From: Pseudomonas sp. StFLB209
GTDB taxonomy: Bacteria; Pseudomonadota; Gammaproteobacteria; Pseudomonadales; Pseudomonadaceae
Length of the DNA: 64,000 nucleotides
Assembly: GCF_000829415.1 (NCBI RefSeq)
Contig: NZ_AP014637.1
Span: 1,252,001-1,316,000, forward strand
Reading direction: 5' to 3'
This document shows positions 1 through 8,733 of the stretch, in pieces (position 1 is the first letter of the stretch; each line of letters starts with the position of its first letter). The notes under the pieces were generated by a model. That model was not told the DNA's origin. It was given only the letters and a program-made list of their open reading frames with translations, and made no database searches. A program made the translations under genes and the position numbers.

Positions 1-271
1 GGCGCAAATACAGCAACACACCACGGCCTTCTTCAGCAATCGCCCGCAGGGCTGCTTCGAGCTGGGAGCCGCAATCGCAACGCTGGCTGAACAACGCATC
101 ACCTGTCAGGCATTCGGAATGCACCCGGCCGAGCACAGGCGCGCCATCGGCGATCTCGCCAAGGCTCAGGACAACGTGTTCACGCCCGGTGGCCGACTCA
201 AGAAAGCCGTGCATGGTGAATTGCGCAAAAGGCGTGGGCAATTTGGAAGCGGCGACAAAAACGACGGGCAC
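1..271 (-). CDS. ribA: GTP cyclohydrolase II, 5' part (runs off the window)
   Basis: Catalyses the first step of riboflavin synthesis: GTP to 2,5-diamino-6-ribosylamino-pyrimidinone phosphate, releasing formate and pyrophosphate. The visible 90 residues begin [18 protein letters not shown] and contain the family active-site and zinc motif HSECLTGD followed by RCDCG, so this is a catalytically complete N-terminal part. The start is GTG at 271, chosen because AGGAG lies just upstream and no in-frame ATG fits. The C-terminal half lies left of position 1. It is separated from pgpA by 95 bases and may have its own promoter. Its intact zinc site contrasts with the degenerate C-terminal domain of RibBA at 3109-4200. 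Confidence 0.95.
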   Translation of the reverse strand, partial: MPVVFVAASKLPTPFAQFTMHGFLESATGREHVVLSLGEIADGAPVLGRVHSECLTGDALFSQRCDCGSQLEAALRAIAEEGRGVLLYLR

Positions 272-366
272 CCTGTGCTCCTAAATGTGAAATCAGGCAA
301 GCCGGCATTGTAACAGCAGGTTTGACACTCGCTTATGCCGAATTTTCGTACGTCAATATCAGAAAA

Positions 367-876
367 CTAGATTAAGTCGACGATCCACACCAGCCCTTGT
401 AGCGACAACCAGGCCATCACACCGGCCAGTACGTCGTCGAACATGATGCCGATGCCGCCCTGGATATTCCGGTCGCACCAGCAAATGGGCCAGGGTTTAA
501 GAATGTCGAAAAACCGAAACAACACAAAACCTGCGAGCAGCCAGTGCCAGCCCTCGGGAACCAGCCACAGGGTGATCCACATGCCGGCAATCTCATCCCA
601 GACGATGCCTTCATGATCGTGCACGCCCAGATCATCGGCGACTCTGCCACACAGCCAGCAACCGAAGATCAGGGTGATCGCCAGCATCAGGCCGTAGCCC
701 CAGCCCGGCAGCATCTGCCACAGGGGAATGAACGGCAGGGCGATCAGCGAACCCCAGGTGCCCGGTGCCTTGGGCAGGGTTCCGGTACCGAAACCAAACG
801 CCATGAAATGCCAAGGGTTGGTCCATACCGAAGGCGGCACGTACTCGGCAGAAATCTTGTCGGGATTGTTATTCAC
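367..876 (-). CDS. pgpA: Phosphatidylglycerophosphatase A
   Basis: Dephosphorylates phosphatidylglycerophosphate to phosphatidylglycerol at the inner membrane. The 169-residue product has the family landmarks FGTGTLPKAPGTWGS (N-terminal), HDHEGIVWDEIAGMW in the middle and FDDVLAG near the end, with several hydrophobic membrane segments between them. The start is GTG at 876, overlapping the thiL stop as GTGA, which suggests translational coupling. A longer reading frame exists upstream, but it runs through thiL in another frame and has no family similarity. It is the last gene of the nrdR-rib-nusB-thiL run before ribA. Confidence 0.93.
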   Translation of the reverse strand: MNNNPDKISAEYVPPSVWTNPWHFMAFGFGTGTLPKAPGTWGSLIALPFIPLWQMLPGWGYGLMLAITLIFGCWLCGRVADDLGVHDHEGIVWDEIAGMWITLWLVPEGWHWLLAGFVLFRFFDILKPWPICWCDRNIQGGIGIMFDDVLAGVMAWLSLQGLVWIVDLI

Positions 877-1838
877 TGTGAATCTCGAAAATGTTGATAA
901 CCGCGCACTGCCGGGGTGATGTCCTGGCCGTCTCGGTCGATCAGCGCAACGCCTTCGCCGGCAGTCACCTGACCGATGACAGTGATCGGCCAACCAGCGG
1001 CTTGCAAGTCGGCCAGCTGAGGGGCTGGCAGAGTAAAAGCCAGGACATAATCGTCACCGCCGCTCAGGGCTGCCTGTTGCGCAGCAACGTCGCCCAACAG
1101 GTCGAGCAGTGCACTGGACATCGGCAAACAGTCGCGTTCAACCAGCAGGCGCACGCCTGACGCCTTGGCGATATGCCCGCAGTCGGCCAGCAAGCCGTCG
1201 GAAATATCCAGCGCGGCCGTGGCCTTGCCGCGCAGGGCCATACCCAGCGCCAACTGCGGTTGTGGCGACCAGTAGCGGGCCAGCAGTGGCTCGCTGACAG
1301 CAGGCTCAGTGCTGCGCTCGCCCAGCACCAGCGGCAAGGCGCCCGCCGCATCGCCCAACGCCCCGCCGACACACAGCAGCTCGCCAATCTGCGCGCCGCC
1401 ACGGGTCAGCGCCTGGCCGGCAGGCACAGCGCCAAAAACTGTCAGGGTCAGGCTCAGCGGGCCACGGGTGGTGTCGCCACCGATCAGGCGCAGCCCGCAG
1501 GCTTCGGCCATCCGATTGAGACCTTCGGCAAAGGCTTTGAGCCAGTCGGCCGTGAAGTCAGGAAGGGTCAGCGCGAGGGTGAAGCCAATCGGCCGGGCGC
1601 CCATCGCCGCCAGGTCGCTGGCGGAAACACCCAGGGCGCGCTGGCCAAGCAGGAAGGGATCACAGACAACCGGAAAGTGCACCCCGGCCACCAGGGTGTC
1701 GGTAGACACCGCCAGTTGCTCGCCCGCCGCCAGGCTGAGCAAGGCGCAATCGTCACCGATGCCCAGCGCGACCGACTCGCCGGGACGCGCACAGGGCGCG
1801 GCGGCGAAGTAGTGACGGATCAGTTCAAACTCACCCAT
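873..1838 (-). CDS. thiL: Thiamine-monophosphate kinase
   Basis: ATP-dependent phosphorylation of thiamine monophosphate to thiamine diphosphate, the last step of cofactor synthesis. The 321-residue protein starts MGEFELIRHYFAAAP and shows GIGDDCALL (metal/ATP site), STDTLVAGVHF, SDLAAMGA, IGGDTTRGP and LDISDGL, all in family order. ATG at 1838 has AAGG upstream; a longer frame would need a TTG start at 1859 and adds seven residues with no family support. It follows nusB with a short gap and overlaps pgpA by four bases (GTGA). Confidence 0.95.
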   Translation of the reverse strand: MGEFELIRHYFAAAPCARPGESVALGIGDDCALLSLAAGEQLAVSTDTLVAGVHFPVVCDPFLLGQRALGVSASDLAAMGARPIGFTLALTLPDFTADWLKAFAEGLNRMAEACGLRLIGGDTTRGPLSLTLTVFGAVPAGQALTRGGAQIGELLCVGGALGDAAGALPLVLGERSTEPAVSEPLLARYWSPQPQLALGMALRGKATAALDISDGLLADCGHIAKASGVRLLVERDCLPMSSALLDLLGDVAAQQAALSGGDDYVLAFTLPAPQLADLQAAGWPITVIGQVTAGEGVALIDRDGQDITPAVRGYQHFRDSQ

Positions 1839-1864
1839 GACAGCCTGCCTTATCGACAAGCCGA

Positions 1865-2362
1865 TCAGCGCTTGTGAGCTTTGACTTCAGCAGCACGCAG
1901 GCTTGGCGCCAGTTTGTCCAGCACACCGTTGACGAACTTGTGGCCGTCAGTGGAGCCGTAGACCTTGGCCAGTTCGATCGCTTCGTTGATCACCACGCGA
2001 TACGGCACGTCGATGCGACGCAGCAGTTCGAAGGTGGACAGCCGCAGCACGGCCAGTTCAACCGGGTCGAGTTCTTCGATGGTCAGGTCCAGGCACGGCT
2101 TGAGCGCGGTGTCGATCTCGCCCTTGTGGCTGGCCACGCCGTGCAGCAGTTCGCGGAAATAACCGCCGTCAACATTGCTGAAGTCGTTATCGACGCGAAA
2201 CTGCGCTTCGATCTCGTTCAGCGAATGACCGGCCATCTGCCACTGGTACAACGCCTGGGTCGCCAGTTGCCGTGCTTCGCGGCGCTTGGCGGACTTGCTC
2301 TTGGCGACGTCCGGTGACTTGGGTTCGCGCGGGTTGAACTTGTCGCTTTCGTCGGAAATCAC
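1865..2362 (-). CDS. nusB: Transcription antitermination factor NusB
   Basis: Binds boxA RNA with S10/NusE in the rRNA antitermination complex; S10 is encoded in this same window at 43360. The product is 165 residues, all-helical NusB fold: the [16 protein letters not shown] segment opens the fold and the C-terminal [14 protein letters not shown] / [10 protein letters not shown] motif is typical. About 25 charged N-terminal residues precede the fold. The start is GTG at 2362, overlapping the ribH stop as GTGA, so ribH and nusB are probably translationally coupled. Confidence 0.95.
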   Translation of the reverse strand: MISDESDKFNPREPKSPDVAKSKSAKRREARQLATQALYQWQMAGHSLNEIEAQFRVDNDFSNVDGGYFRELLHGVASHKGEIDTALKPCLDLTIEELDPVELAVLRLSTFELLRRIDVPYRVVINEAIELAKVYGSTDGHKFVNGVLDKLAPSLRAAEVKAHKR

Positions 2363-2835
2363 TTGGCCTCCAACTGCGCCAGCAGGCTGACCATTTCCAG
2401 AGCCGACAAGGCCGCTTCAGCACCTTTGTTACCGGCCTTGGTGCCGGAACGCTCGATGGCTTGCTCGATGGTGTCGACAGTCAACACGCCGAAGGCAACC
2501 GGTACGCCGAACTCCATGGAGACCTGGGACAGGCCCTTGACGCATTCGCCGGCAACGTATTCAAAGTGCGGGGTACCACCGCGAATCACCGCGCCCAGAG
2601 CAACGATGGCGGCAAATTCGCCGCGCTGGGCGACTTTCTGTACGACCAGCGGGATTTCGAAGGCACCCGGCGCGCGGATGATGGTGATGTCGCTTTCTTT
2701 GATGCCGTGGCGAACCAGCGCATCGATAGCACCGCTCACCAGGCTTTCCACTACGAAACTGTTGAAACGGCCAACCACAAGGGCGTAGCGGCCTTGTGGT
2801 GCGATGAAGGTACCTTCGATGGTCTTCAGGGTCAT
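2359..2835 (-). CDS. ribH: 6,7-dimethyl-8-ribityllumazine synthase
   Basis: Condenses 5-amino-6-ribitylamino-uracil with dihydroxybutanone phosphate to lumazine, the penultimate riboflavin step. 158 residues with the lumazine synthase landmarks [36 protein letters not shown] (catalytic His in PHFEY) and [11 protein letters not shown] start at 2835. The gap upstream to ribBA is 273 bases and contains a hairpin and a MITE-like repeat, so ribH may be partly uncoupled from the upstream rib genes. Confidence 0.96.
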   Translation of the reverse strand: MTLKTIEGTFIAPQGRYALVVGRFNSFVVESLVSGAIDALVRHGIKESDITIIRAPGAFEIPLVVQKVAQRGEFAAIVALGAVIRGGTPHFEYVAGECVKGLSQVSMEFGVPVAFGVLTVDTIEQAIERSGTKAGNKGAEAALSALEMVSLLAQLEAK

Positions 2836-2893
2836 GCGCTTGAGTCCCGTATAAAGAGCGGGTTCGCCTCAGTGGCGAACATTGAAAATGTCA

Positions 2894-3033
2894 GGGCACC
2901 TCTAAAAACTACCTGCGTTGCCATCGCTGCATTGAAAACCGGCTCAAAATGCTCATTTACACCCCGTAAACTCCGCTTTCTCGCCGGTTCTCGCCTTGCG
3001 CTGACTGCCTCGCCTACATTTTTCGAGGTGCCC
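2894..3033. repeat. MITE-like element with terminal inverted repeats
   Basis: A 140-bp block begins GGGCACCTCTAAAAA and ends TTTTTCGAGGTGCCC; the two ends are inverted repeats over 15 bases with one mismatch. Inside are further complementary segments (ACCGGC near 2937 against GCCGGT near 2980). It has no convincing reading frame of its own and no clear target duplication. Size, ends and position between genes fit a non-autonomous miniature element. I recall similar intergenic repeats in other Pseudomonas genomes but could not check copy number. Confidence 0.7.
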
Positions 3034-3060
3034 ATTAGGTCATCAATCAAAAAGCACGAC

Positions 3061-3100
3061 GCGCAGACGGCAAAAACCTGGGTTTTTGCTCTATCTGCGC
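3061..3100 (-). terminator. Long hairpin downstream of ribBA, possible terminator
   Basis: GCGCAGA at 3061-3067 pairs with TCTGCGC at 3094-3100, and inside it GCAAAAAC at 3070-3077 pairs with GTTTTTGC at 3082-3089. Read on the minus strand it lies a few bases after the ribBA stop. It could end or attenuate transcription before ribH, but there is no long U run after the outer stem, so this is tentative. Confidence 0.45.
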
Positions 3101-3108
3101 GCGAGTTG

Positions 3109-4200
3109 TCATTCCGATGGCACGTATTCTACAACTTCCAGATCAAAACCGGATATCGCATTGAACTTCATTGGCGAACTCATCAGGCGCATCTTGCGCA
3201 CACCGAGGTCGCGCAGGATTTGCGAACCGGCGCCCACCGTGCTGTAGGTGCTCGGCAACTTGATCGGCTGTTGCCCGGCGGTTTCCCGAATATGCGCCAA
3301 CAGCACATCGCCATCAAGCGGGTGACCGAGCAGCAGCACGACACCGCTGCCGGCCTCTGCCACGGCTGCCATGGCGGCGCGCAGGCTCCAGCGGCCGGGC
3401 TGTTTGACCAGCAGCAGGTCGCGCAGCGGGTCCATGTTATGGACCCGCACCAGAGTCGGCTCTTCGGCGCAGATCTTGCCCAGGGTCAGGGCCAGATGCA
3501 CTTCGCCTTCGACCGAATCACGGTAGGTCACCAGGTTGAAGTGCCCCACTTCGCTGTCCATCGGCTGCTCGGCAATCCGCTGAACGGTACGTTCGTGGGT
3601 CATGCGATAGTGAATCAGGTCGGCAATGGTGCCGATCTTGATGTCATGTTCAAGGGCGAAAGCTTCCAGCTCGGCGCGACGCGACATGGTGCCGTCGTCG
3701 TTCATGATTTCGCAGATCACCCCGGACGGCTCGAAACCGGCCATCCGCGCCAGGTCGCAGGCGGCCTCAGTGTGCCCGGCACGCGCCAGGGTGCCGCCAG
3801 GCTGGGCCATCAGCGGGAAGATATGGCCGGGGCTGACGATGTCTTCAGCCTTGGCATCCCTGGCCGCTGCCGCCTGCACAGTGCGTGCACGGTCGGCAGC
3901 AGAGATACCGGTGGTCACGCCTTCGGCGGCTTCGATGGACACCGTGAACTTGGTGCCGAAGCCAGAACCGTTGCGCGGCGCCATCAGCGGCAGCTTGAGC
4001 GTTTCACAACGCTCGCGGCTCATGGGCATGCAGATCAGGCCGCGCGCGTAGCGGGCCATGAAGTTGATGTGCTCAGGCTTGACGCATTCGGCGGCCATGA
4101 TCAGGTCGCCTTCGTTCTCGCGGTCTTCGTCATCCATGAGGATGACCATCTTGCCCTGACGAATGTCTTCGATCAGGTCTTCAATCGTGTTGAGCGCCAC
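3109..4200 (-). CDS. ribBA: 3,4-dihydroxy-2-butanone-4-phosphate synthase with degenerate GTP cyclohydrolase II domain
   Basis: Makes dihydroxybutanone phosphate from ribulose 5-phosphate for riboflavin. Residues 1 to about 205 are a complete RibB domain, with the acidic active-site loop [10 protein letters not shown] at 23-32 and [14 protein letters not shown] later. Residues about 206-363 align with GTP cyclohydrolase II, but where RibA has HSECLTGD and RCDCG this protein has HNMDPLRD and GRWSLR: the zinc cysteines are gone. The second domain is therefore probably not a cyclohydrolase, consistent with the separate intact ribA at 1-271. The start is GTG at 4200 behind a purine-rich AAGGGGG. 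Confidence 0.94.
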   Translation of the reverse strand: MALNTIEDLIEDIRQGKMVILMDDEDRENEGDLIMAAECVKPEHINFMARYARGLICMPMSRERCETLKLPLMAPRNGSGFGTKFTVSIEAAEGVTTGISAADRARTVQAAAARDAKAEDIVSPGHIFPLMAQPGGTLARAGHTEAACDLARMAGFEPSGVICEIMNDDGTMSRRAELEAFALEHDIKIGTIADLIHYRMTHERTVQRIAEQPMDSEVGHFNLVTYRDSVEGEVHLALTLGKICAEEPTLVRVHNMDPLRDLLLVKQPGRWSLRAAMAAVAEAGSGVVLLLGHPLDGDVLLAHIRETAGQQPIKLPSTYSTVGAGSQILRDLGVRKMRLMSSPMKFNAISGFDLEVVEYVPSE

Positions 4201-4216
4201 GCGGCACCCCCTTAAT

Positions 4217-4879
4217 TCAGGATTTCAGGTAGCCGTTGGCGGCCAGAAAGCTTTCGGTGATACCGCCCTGGGTCGGTTCGGCGGCCTTGTCGCCCAACAG
4301 CAGGCGCTCCAGATAACGCGCCAGCAGGTCGACTTCAAGGTTGACCTTACGCCCCGGGCGGTAGTCAGCCATGATGGTCTCGGCCAGGGTGTGCGGCACG
4401 ATGGTCAGCTCGAACTCGGCGCCGTGCACGGCATTGACGGTCAGGCTGGTGCCATCAACGGTGATCGAGCCTTTGTGAGCGATGTATTTGGCCAGCTCAC
4501 GCGGCGCACGCACACGGAACTGGATCGCCCGGGCGTTTTCTTCCCGCGAAACGATCTCGCCCACGCCATCGACGTGACCGCTGACCAAGTGGCCGCCCAG
4601 CCGTGAGCTGGGAGTCAGGGCCTTTTCCAGGTTGACCCGGCTGCCGGTCTTGAGGTCGACGAATGCGGTGACGTCGAGGGTTTCGCGGCTGACATCGGCC
4701 CAGAAACCGTCGCCTGGCAGTTCAACCGCGGTCAGGCACACGCCGTTGACCGCGATACTGTCGCCGAGCTTGACATCGCTCAGGTCGAGTTTGCCGGTCT
4801 CCACATACACCCGAACGTCGCCGCCTTTGGGAGTCAGTGCACGGATGCTGCCGATCGATTCGATGATGCCGGTAAACAT
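4217..4879 (-). CDS. ribE: Riboflavin synthase alpha subunit
   Basis: Dismutates two lumazine molecules to riboflavin. The 220-residue protein has the expected duplicated lumazine-binding domains: MFTGIIESIG and VCLTAVELPGDGFWADVSRETL in the first, LGGHLVSGHVDGVG and VDGTSLTVNAV in the second. ATG at 4879 sits behind GGAGG; the frame is open further upstream but those residues are not conserved. It lies 16 bases upstream of ribBA and 57 bases downstream of ribD. Also called ribC in some Pseudomonas annotations. Confidence 0.95.
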   Translation of the reverse strand: MFTGIIESIGSIRALTPKGGDVRVYVETGKLDLSDVKLGDSIAVNGVCLTAVELPGDGFWADVSRETLDVTAFVDLKTGSRVNLEKALTPSSRLGGHLVSGHVDGVGEIVSREENARAIQFRVRAPRELAKYIAHKGSITVDGTSLTVNAVHGAEFELTIVPHTLAETIMADYRPGRKVNLEVDLLARYLERLLLGDKAAEPTQGGITESFLAANGYLKS

Positions 4880-4936
4880 GGGGATCCTCCGCAGGAACAG
4901 GCTGCACGCCAACAGGCGCCAGGGCAAAGCCGGAAA

Positions 4937-6073
4937 TTATACGCCGCGTCTGGGCGCAGGCAGAGCAATGACGTGCCAATCGCTGCCAACTGCACGCATT
5001 TTCACGATATTGAGCTCCAAGGCTTCATCCATTCGCGACAACGGCAAATCCAGCAACGGCCTGGCGCTGGAGCCGAGGAACTTGCCGGCGATGAAGATCT
5101 GGTATTCGTCGACCAGGCCAAGCTGAGCGAAGGCCCCGGCCAGTCGTGGGCCGGCCTCGACCAACACGTCATTGGCACCGCGCGCGCCCAGCTCAAGCAG
5201 CAAAGCGCGTAAATCGACATGCCCCTGCGCACCGGGCAGGCTGAGCAATTCATGGCCCTGCGCCTGGTAATGCGCCACGGCATCGGCGCCCGCACAAGCC
5301 GCCACCAGCGCCGGGCCAGCCTGGAAGAAAGCGCTGTCCAGAGGCACTCGCAAGCGGCCATCGACCAGGACCCGCAATGGTGCCCGGCTGGCGGCCAGAG
5401 CGGTCTGCTCTGGGTCCAGAGCCAGTTGTTCGGGGCGCACTGTCAGCCGTGCGTTGTCGGTGAGTACCGTGTCGGCACCGCTGAGCACTACGCTCGATTG
5501 GGCGCGCAAACGCTGGACGGCGGCACGCGCCTCGGGACCTGTGATCCATTGGCTTTCGCCGCTGGCCATCGCCGTGCGCCCGTCCAGGCTCATGGCCAGC
5601 TTGACCCGCACATAAGGCAGGCCGCTTTCCATACGTTTGATAAAGCCTTTGTTCAGCTTACGCGCCTCGGCTTGCAGCACACCGCTGTGGACTTCGATGC
5701 CAGCGTCGTGCAGGCGCTGCAAGCCACGCCCGGCCACTTGCGGATTGGGGTCCTGCATCGCCGCCACCACCCGCCCCACGCCTGCCTTGACCAATGCGTC
5801 AGCGCACGGTGGGGTGCGGCCATGATGGCTGCACGGTTCAAGAGTGACATAGGCGGTGGCCCCACGGGCCTGTTCACCGGCCTGACGCAGGGCATGCACT
5901 TCGGCATGCGGCTCACCGGCCCGTACATGCCAGCCTTCGCCCACCACCTGAGCATCGCGCACGATCACGCAACCGACCCGCGGGTTGGGATGGGTGGAGT
6001 AACGCCCCTTGCGTGCCAGCTCCAGCGCGCGAGCCATGTAACCGGCGTCGAGTACCGCTTGCTGCGCGCTCAT
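4937..6073 (-). CDS. ribD: Bifunctional diaminohydroxyphosphoribosylaminopyrimidine deaminase / reductase
   Basis: Deaminates and then reduces the RibA product. The 378-residue protein carries an N-terminal zinc deaminase ([21 protein letters not shown] with the zinc His and catalytic Glu, and [17 protein letters not shown] with the zinc cysteines). The C-terminal reductase shows [30 protein letters not shown] and [13 protein letters not shown]. The ATG at 6073 overlaps the nrdR stop as ATGA, so the two are likely translationally coupled. Confidence 0.96.
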   Translation of the reverse strand: MSAQQAVLDAGYMARALELARKGRYSTHPNPRVGCVIVRDAQVVGEGWHVRAGEPHAEVHALRQAGEQARGATAYVTLEPCSHHGRTPPCADALVKAGVGRVVAAMQDPNPQVAGRGLQRLHDAGIEVHSGVLQAEARKLNKGFIKRMESGLPYVRVKLAMSLDGRTAMASGESQWITGPEARAAVQRLRAQSSVVLSGADTVLTDNARLTVRPEQLALDPEQTALAASRAPLRVLVDGRLRVPLDSAFFQAGPALVAACAGADAVAHYQAQGHELLSLPGAQGHVDLRALLLELGARGANDVLVEAGPRLAGAFAQLGLVDEYQIFIAGKFLGSSARPLLDLPLSRMDEALELNIVKMRAVGSDWHVIALPAPRRGV

Positions 6074-6534
6074 TCCTTGCCCGGCTCACGAGCCAGGCGC
6101 TCGATCTCTTCGCGAAATTCGTTGAGGTCCTGAAAGCGCCGATACACCGAAGCAAAGCGGATGTAGGCAATCTCATCGAGCTTTTGCAACTCGCCCATGA
6201 CCAGCTCACCCACCACAAGCGACTTGAGCTCACGCTCGCCGGTCGCTCGCAGCTTGTGCTTGATATGCACCAGCGCCGCTTCCAGGCGTTCAACACTGAC
6301 AGGACGCTTTTCCAGCGCCCGCTGCATGCCGGCCCGCAGTTTTTCTTCATCGAAAGGCTGACGTCTGCCGTCCTGCTTGATCAGCCGCGGCATGACCAGT
6401 TCGGCGGTCTCGAAGGTGGTAAAACGCTCGCCGCAGGCCAGACACTCGCGACGGCGACGGACCTGCTCGCCTTCGGCAACCAGGCGCGAGTCGATGACTT
6501 TGGTGTCATTGGCAGCGCAGAAGGGACAGTGCAT
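6070..6534 (-). CDS. nrdR: Transcriptional repressor NrdR
   Basis: ATP/dATP-sensing repressor of ribonucleotide reductase operons. 154 residues: a zinc ribbon (C3, C6, C31, C34) followed by an ATP-cone domain ([21 protein letters not shown]). The ATG at 6534 begins MHCPFC, the invariant family start; the frame is open for 91 more codons upstream but without similarity. It heads the minus-strand run and overlaps ribD by four bases. It is divergent from the lipoprotein gene at 6698, and the 163-base gap should hold both promoters; I saw no clear NrdR box there. Confidence 0.96.
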   Translation of the reverse strand: MHCPFCAANDTKVIDSRLVAEGEQVRRRRECLACGERFTTFETAELVMPRLIKQDGRRQPFDEEKLRAGMQRALEKRPVSVERLEAALVHIKHKLRATGERELKSLVVGELVMGELQKLDEIAYIRFASVYRRFQDLNEFREEIERLAREPGKE

Positions 6535-6697
6535 GGTGGCAAGCCACTGAAAAAGGGGAGCGCCATGGTAGCGCATCTCGTCGCCAAGACAAGACTCAGA
6601 GCGCTGGACACAGCGCCACGGCAATATGAAACTGCCGTCACGTTTACCCGATGCCGGAGCCGATGCGTGCTCCTCCACTGTTTTAGCTGGAGTATTC

Positions 6698-7147
6698 ATG
6701 TCACCAAGACATTTCGCCGTGCTCGGCCTGGTTGCACTGCTGGGCGCCTGCAGCAGCAATGAAGCACCGGAGCCGACCCCGGCCCGCCCGGCGCAAGCCG
6801 TCGTCAAGAAGCCGGAAGGTCCAGGCCCGCTATTGCCACATCAGCGTGAATTGAGCGGCCAGTTGCTGGGCATCCCGGCAGGCGCGGAAGTCGAACTGGC
6901 GATTCTGGTGATCGACGAGCGCGGTCGGCCGCAGAAGCTGCTGGCCAGTACCAAACTCCAGGGCAACGGCCAGTCGCTGCCGTTCCAGGTGCGCTTCAAC
7001 CCCGAGGCGTTCCCGGCCGGCGCGCGGGTCGAGCTGCGCGGGCGTGCCAGCCAGTCCGGCCAGTTGATCCTGCATCTGCCTGCGCTGCGCATCGAGCAGC
7101 CCAATACCCAGGCACTCGGCCCGTTGCAACTCGTCAAGGCGCCGTGA
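6698..7147 (+). CDS. YbaY-family lipoprotein
   Basis: A 149-residue protein with a lipoprotein signal: a short positive start, a hydrophobic stretch and the lipobox LGAC with C18 as the lipidated residue. The mature part has the YbaY-like beta domain ([31 protein letters not shown], then [25 protein letters not shown]). The family's role is not established. ATG at 6698 lies behind GGAG. The stop overlaps the GTG of the next gene (GTGA), so they form an operon. Confidence 0.85.
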   Translation: MSPRHFAVLGLVALLGACSSNEAPEPTPARPAQAVVKKPEGPGPLLPHQRELSGQLLGIPAGAEVELAILVIDERGRPQKLLASTKLQGNGQSLPFQVRFNPEAFPAGARVELRGRASQSGQLILHLPALRIEQPNTQALGPLQLVKAP

Positions 7148-7818
7148 AAGTCCTGCAACACGCATTAAGCCAATTACTTGGCGATGCCCGGCTGGTGGTC
7201 ACGCCGCTGCCGGGCACCGACCTGAGCCTGTGGCTGATCGACGAGCAGAACATGGACCGGGCATTCAGCCCCGAAGAAACCCGGCGCATTCTCGAACAAC
7301 CGCCCTACTGGGGTTTCTGCTGGGCCAGCGGCCTGGCACTGGCGCGCTTTGTGGCCGAGCAGCCGCACTGGGTGGCCGGCAAGCGGGTGCTGGATTTCGG
7401 CTCTGGCTCCGGAGTGGCGGCCATTGCTGCGGCCAAGGCCGGGGCACTGGAGGTGGTGGCTTGCGACCTTGACCCGCTGGCCCTTCATGCCTGCCGAGCC
7501 AACGCCGCACTCAATGGCGTGAAGCTCAGTTACTCGACAGACTTCTTTGCCGAGGCCGACCGCTTCGACCTGATTCTGGTCGCTGACGTGCTCTACGACC
7601 GCGCCAACCTGCCACTGCTGGATCATTTTCTCAGCCGCGGCCATCAGGCACTGGTGGCCGACTCACGGGTGCGCGACTTCCAGCATCGGTCCTACCAGCG
7701 CCTGGCCAGCCTGCAGGCGCTGACCTTGCCGGACCTGGCCGAGCCCCATGAATTTCGCCATGTCAGCCTGTATCACGCCAGCCGCTCGGAGCACACAGCT
7801 TTCAGCAATGCCTTGTGA
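7144..7818 (+). CDS. Class I SAM-dependent methyltransferase, ETF-beta lysine methyltransferase-like
   Basis: A 224-residue Rossmann methyltransferase. The SAM-binding motif VLDFGSGSG is at residues 82-90 with the acidic post-motif [25 protein letters not shown] just before it resembles the segment of electron-transfer-flavoprotein beta lysine methyltransferases and related protein methyltransferases. The substrate cannot be told from sequence. The start is GTG at 7144 overlapping the upstream lipoprotein stop. Its placement before a thioredoxin co-chaperone gene may be only positional. Confidence 0.8.
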   Translation: MKVLQHALSQLLGDARLVVTPLPGTDLSLWLIDEQNMDRAFSPEETRRILEQPPYWGFCWASGLALARFVAEQPHWVAGKRVLDFGSGSGVAAIAAAKAGALEVVACDLDPLALHACRANAALNGVKLSYSTDFFAEADRFDLILVADVLYDRANLPLLDHFLSRGHQALVADSRVRDFQHRSYQRLASLQALTLPDLAEPHEFRHVSLYHASRSEHTAFSNAL

Positions 7819-7857
7819 CCTTTATAGTTGGCAGCATCCCGAGATGCGAGACGCGCA

Positions 7858-8733
7858 ATGAGCCAGGACACGCCTTATATCTACGACGTAACCGTCGCCA
7901 CCTTCGATCAACAGGTCATCGAGAAGTCCTTCCAGCAACCGGTACTGGTCGATTTCTGGGCCGAGTGGTGCGCGCCATGCAAGGTACTGATGCCGCTGCT
8001 GGCACAGATCACCGAGGGCTATCAGGGCAATCTGATACTGGCCAAGGTCAACTGCGACATCGAACAGGAAATCGTCGGCCGCTTCGGCATCCGCAGCCTG
8101 CCGACCATCGTGTTGTTCAAGGACGGCCAGCCGGTCGACGGGTTTGCCGGCGCACAACCGGAGTCGGAAATCCGCAAATTCCTGGAGCCGCACGTGCAAC
8201 TGCCGGCACCGGCGGCTGCCGACCCGTTGCAACTGGCCGGGCAACTGTTTGCCGAAAGCCGGTTTGCCGAAGCCGAAGCGCAGCTCAAGGTGCTGCTCAG
8301 TGAAGACAACAGCAACGCCAAGGGTCTGATCCTGTATGCACGCTGCCTGGCTGAACGCGGTGAACTGGGCGAAGCACGCACCGTACTGGATGCGGTCAAC
8401 AGCGACGATGCACACAAGGCTGAACTGGCCGGTGCCAAAGCGCAATTGACCTTCCTCGGCCAGGCCGCGCAACTGCCGCAAAGCGCTGAGCTCAAGAGCC
8501 GCCTGGCGCAGAACCCACAGGACGACGAAGCCGCTTACCAACTGGCCGTCCAGCAACTGGCGCGCCAGCAGTACGAGGCGGCACTCGAAGGCCTGCTCAA
8601 GCTGTTTGTCCGCAACCGTGGTTACAGCGAAGGCCTGCCGCACAAGACCTTGCTGCAAGTGTTCGATCTGCTCGGCAATGACCATCCTCTGGTCACGACC
8701 TACCGCCGCAAGCTGTTCGCCGCGCTTTATTGA
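7858..8733 (+). CDS. cnoX: Thioredoxin-TPR co-chaperone, CnoX/YbbN family
   Basis: A 291-residue protein with an N-terminal thioredoxin domain (VDFWAEWCAPCKV, C38 and C41) and a C-terminal tetratricopeptide-like helical region rich in Leu/Ala repeats (LFAESRFAEAEAQLKVLL, LYARCLAERGELGEARTVL). The family protects clients during oxidative stress and hands them to GroEL or DnaK. E. coli CnoX has lost the CxxC; here both cysteines are present, so it should be redox active as in alpha-proteobacterial members. ATG at 7858 follows a purine-rich GAGACGCGCA. It overlaps the convergent gene at 8727 by seven bases. Confidence 0.88.
   Translation: MSQDTPYIYDVTVATFDQQVIEKSFQQPVLVDFWAEWCAPCKVLMPLLAQITEGYQGNLILAKVNCDIEQEIVGRFGIRSLPTIVLFKDGQPVDGFAGAQPESEIRKFLEPHVQLPAPAAADPLQLAGQLFAESRFAEAEAQLKVLLSEDNSNAKGLILYARCLAERGELGEARTVLDAVNSDDAHKAELAGAKAQLTFLGQAAQLPQSAELKSRLAQNPQDDEAAYQLAVQQLARQQYEAALEGLLKLFVRNRGYSEGLPHKTLLQVFDLLGNDHPLVTTYRRKLFAALY

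Noticed and set aside
2836..3050. 72-residue minus-strand reading frame in the ribBA-ribH gap
   Set aside because: It runs through the MITE-like repeat; its similarity to many predicted small proteins would come from repeat copies, not from a real gene.
2836..3108. FMN riboswitch in the riboflavin cluster
   Set aside because: The conserved RFN segments could not be found upstream of ribBA, ribE or ribH in this window.
2461..4215. 584-residue plus-strand reading frame
   Set aside because: It is antisense to ribH and ribBA and translates into His/Arg/Gln-rich nonsense typical of GC-rich shadow frames.
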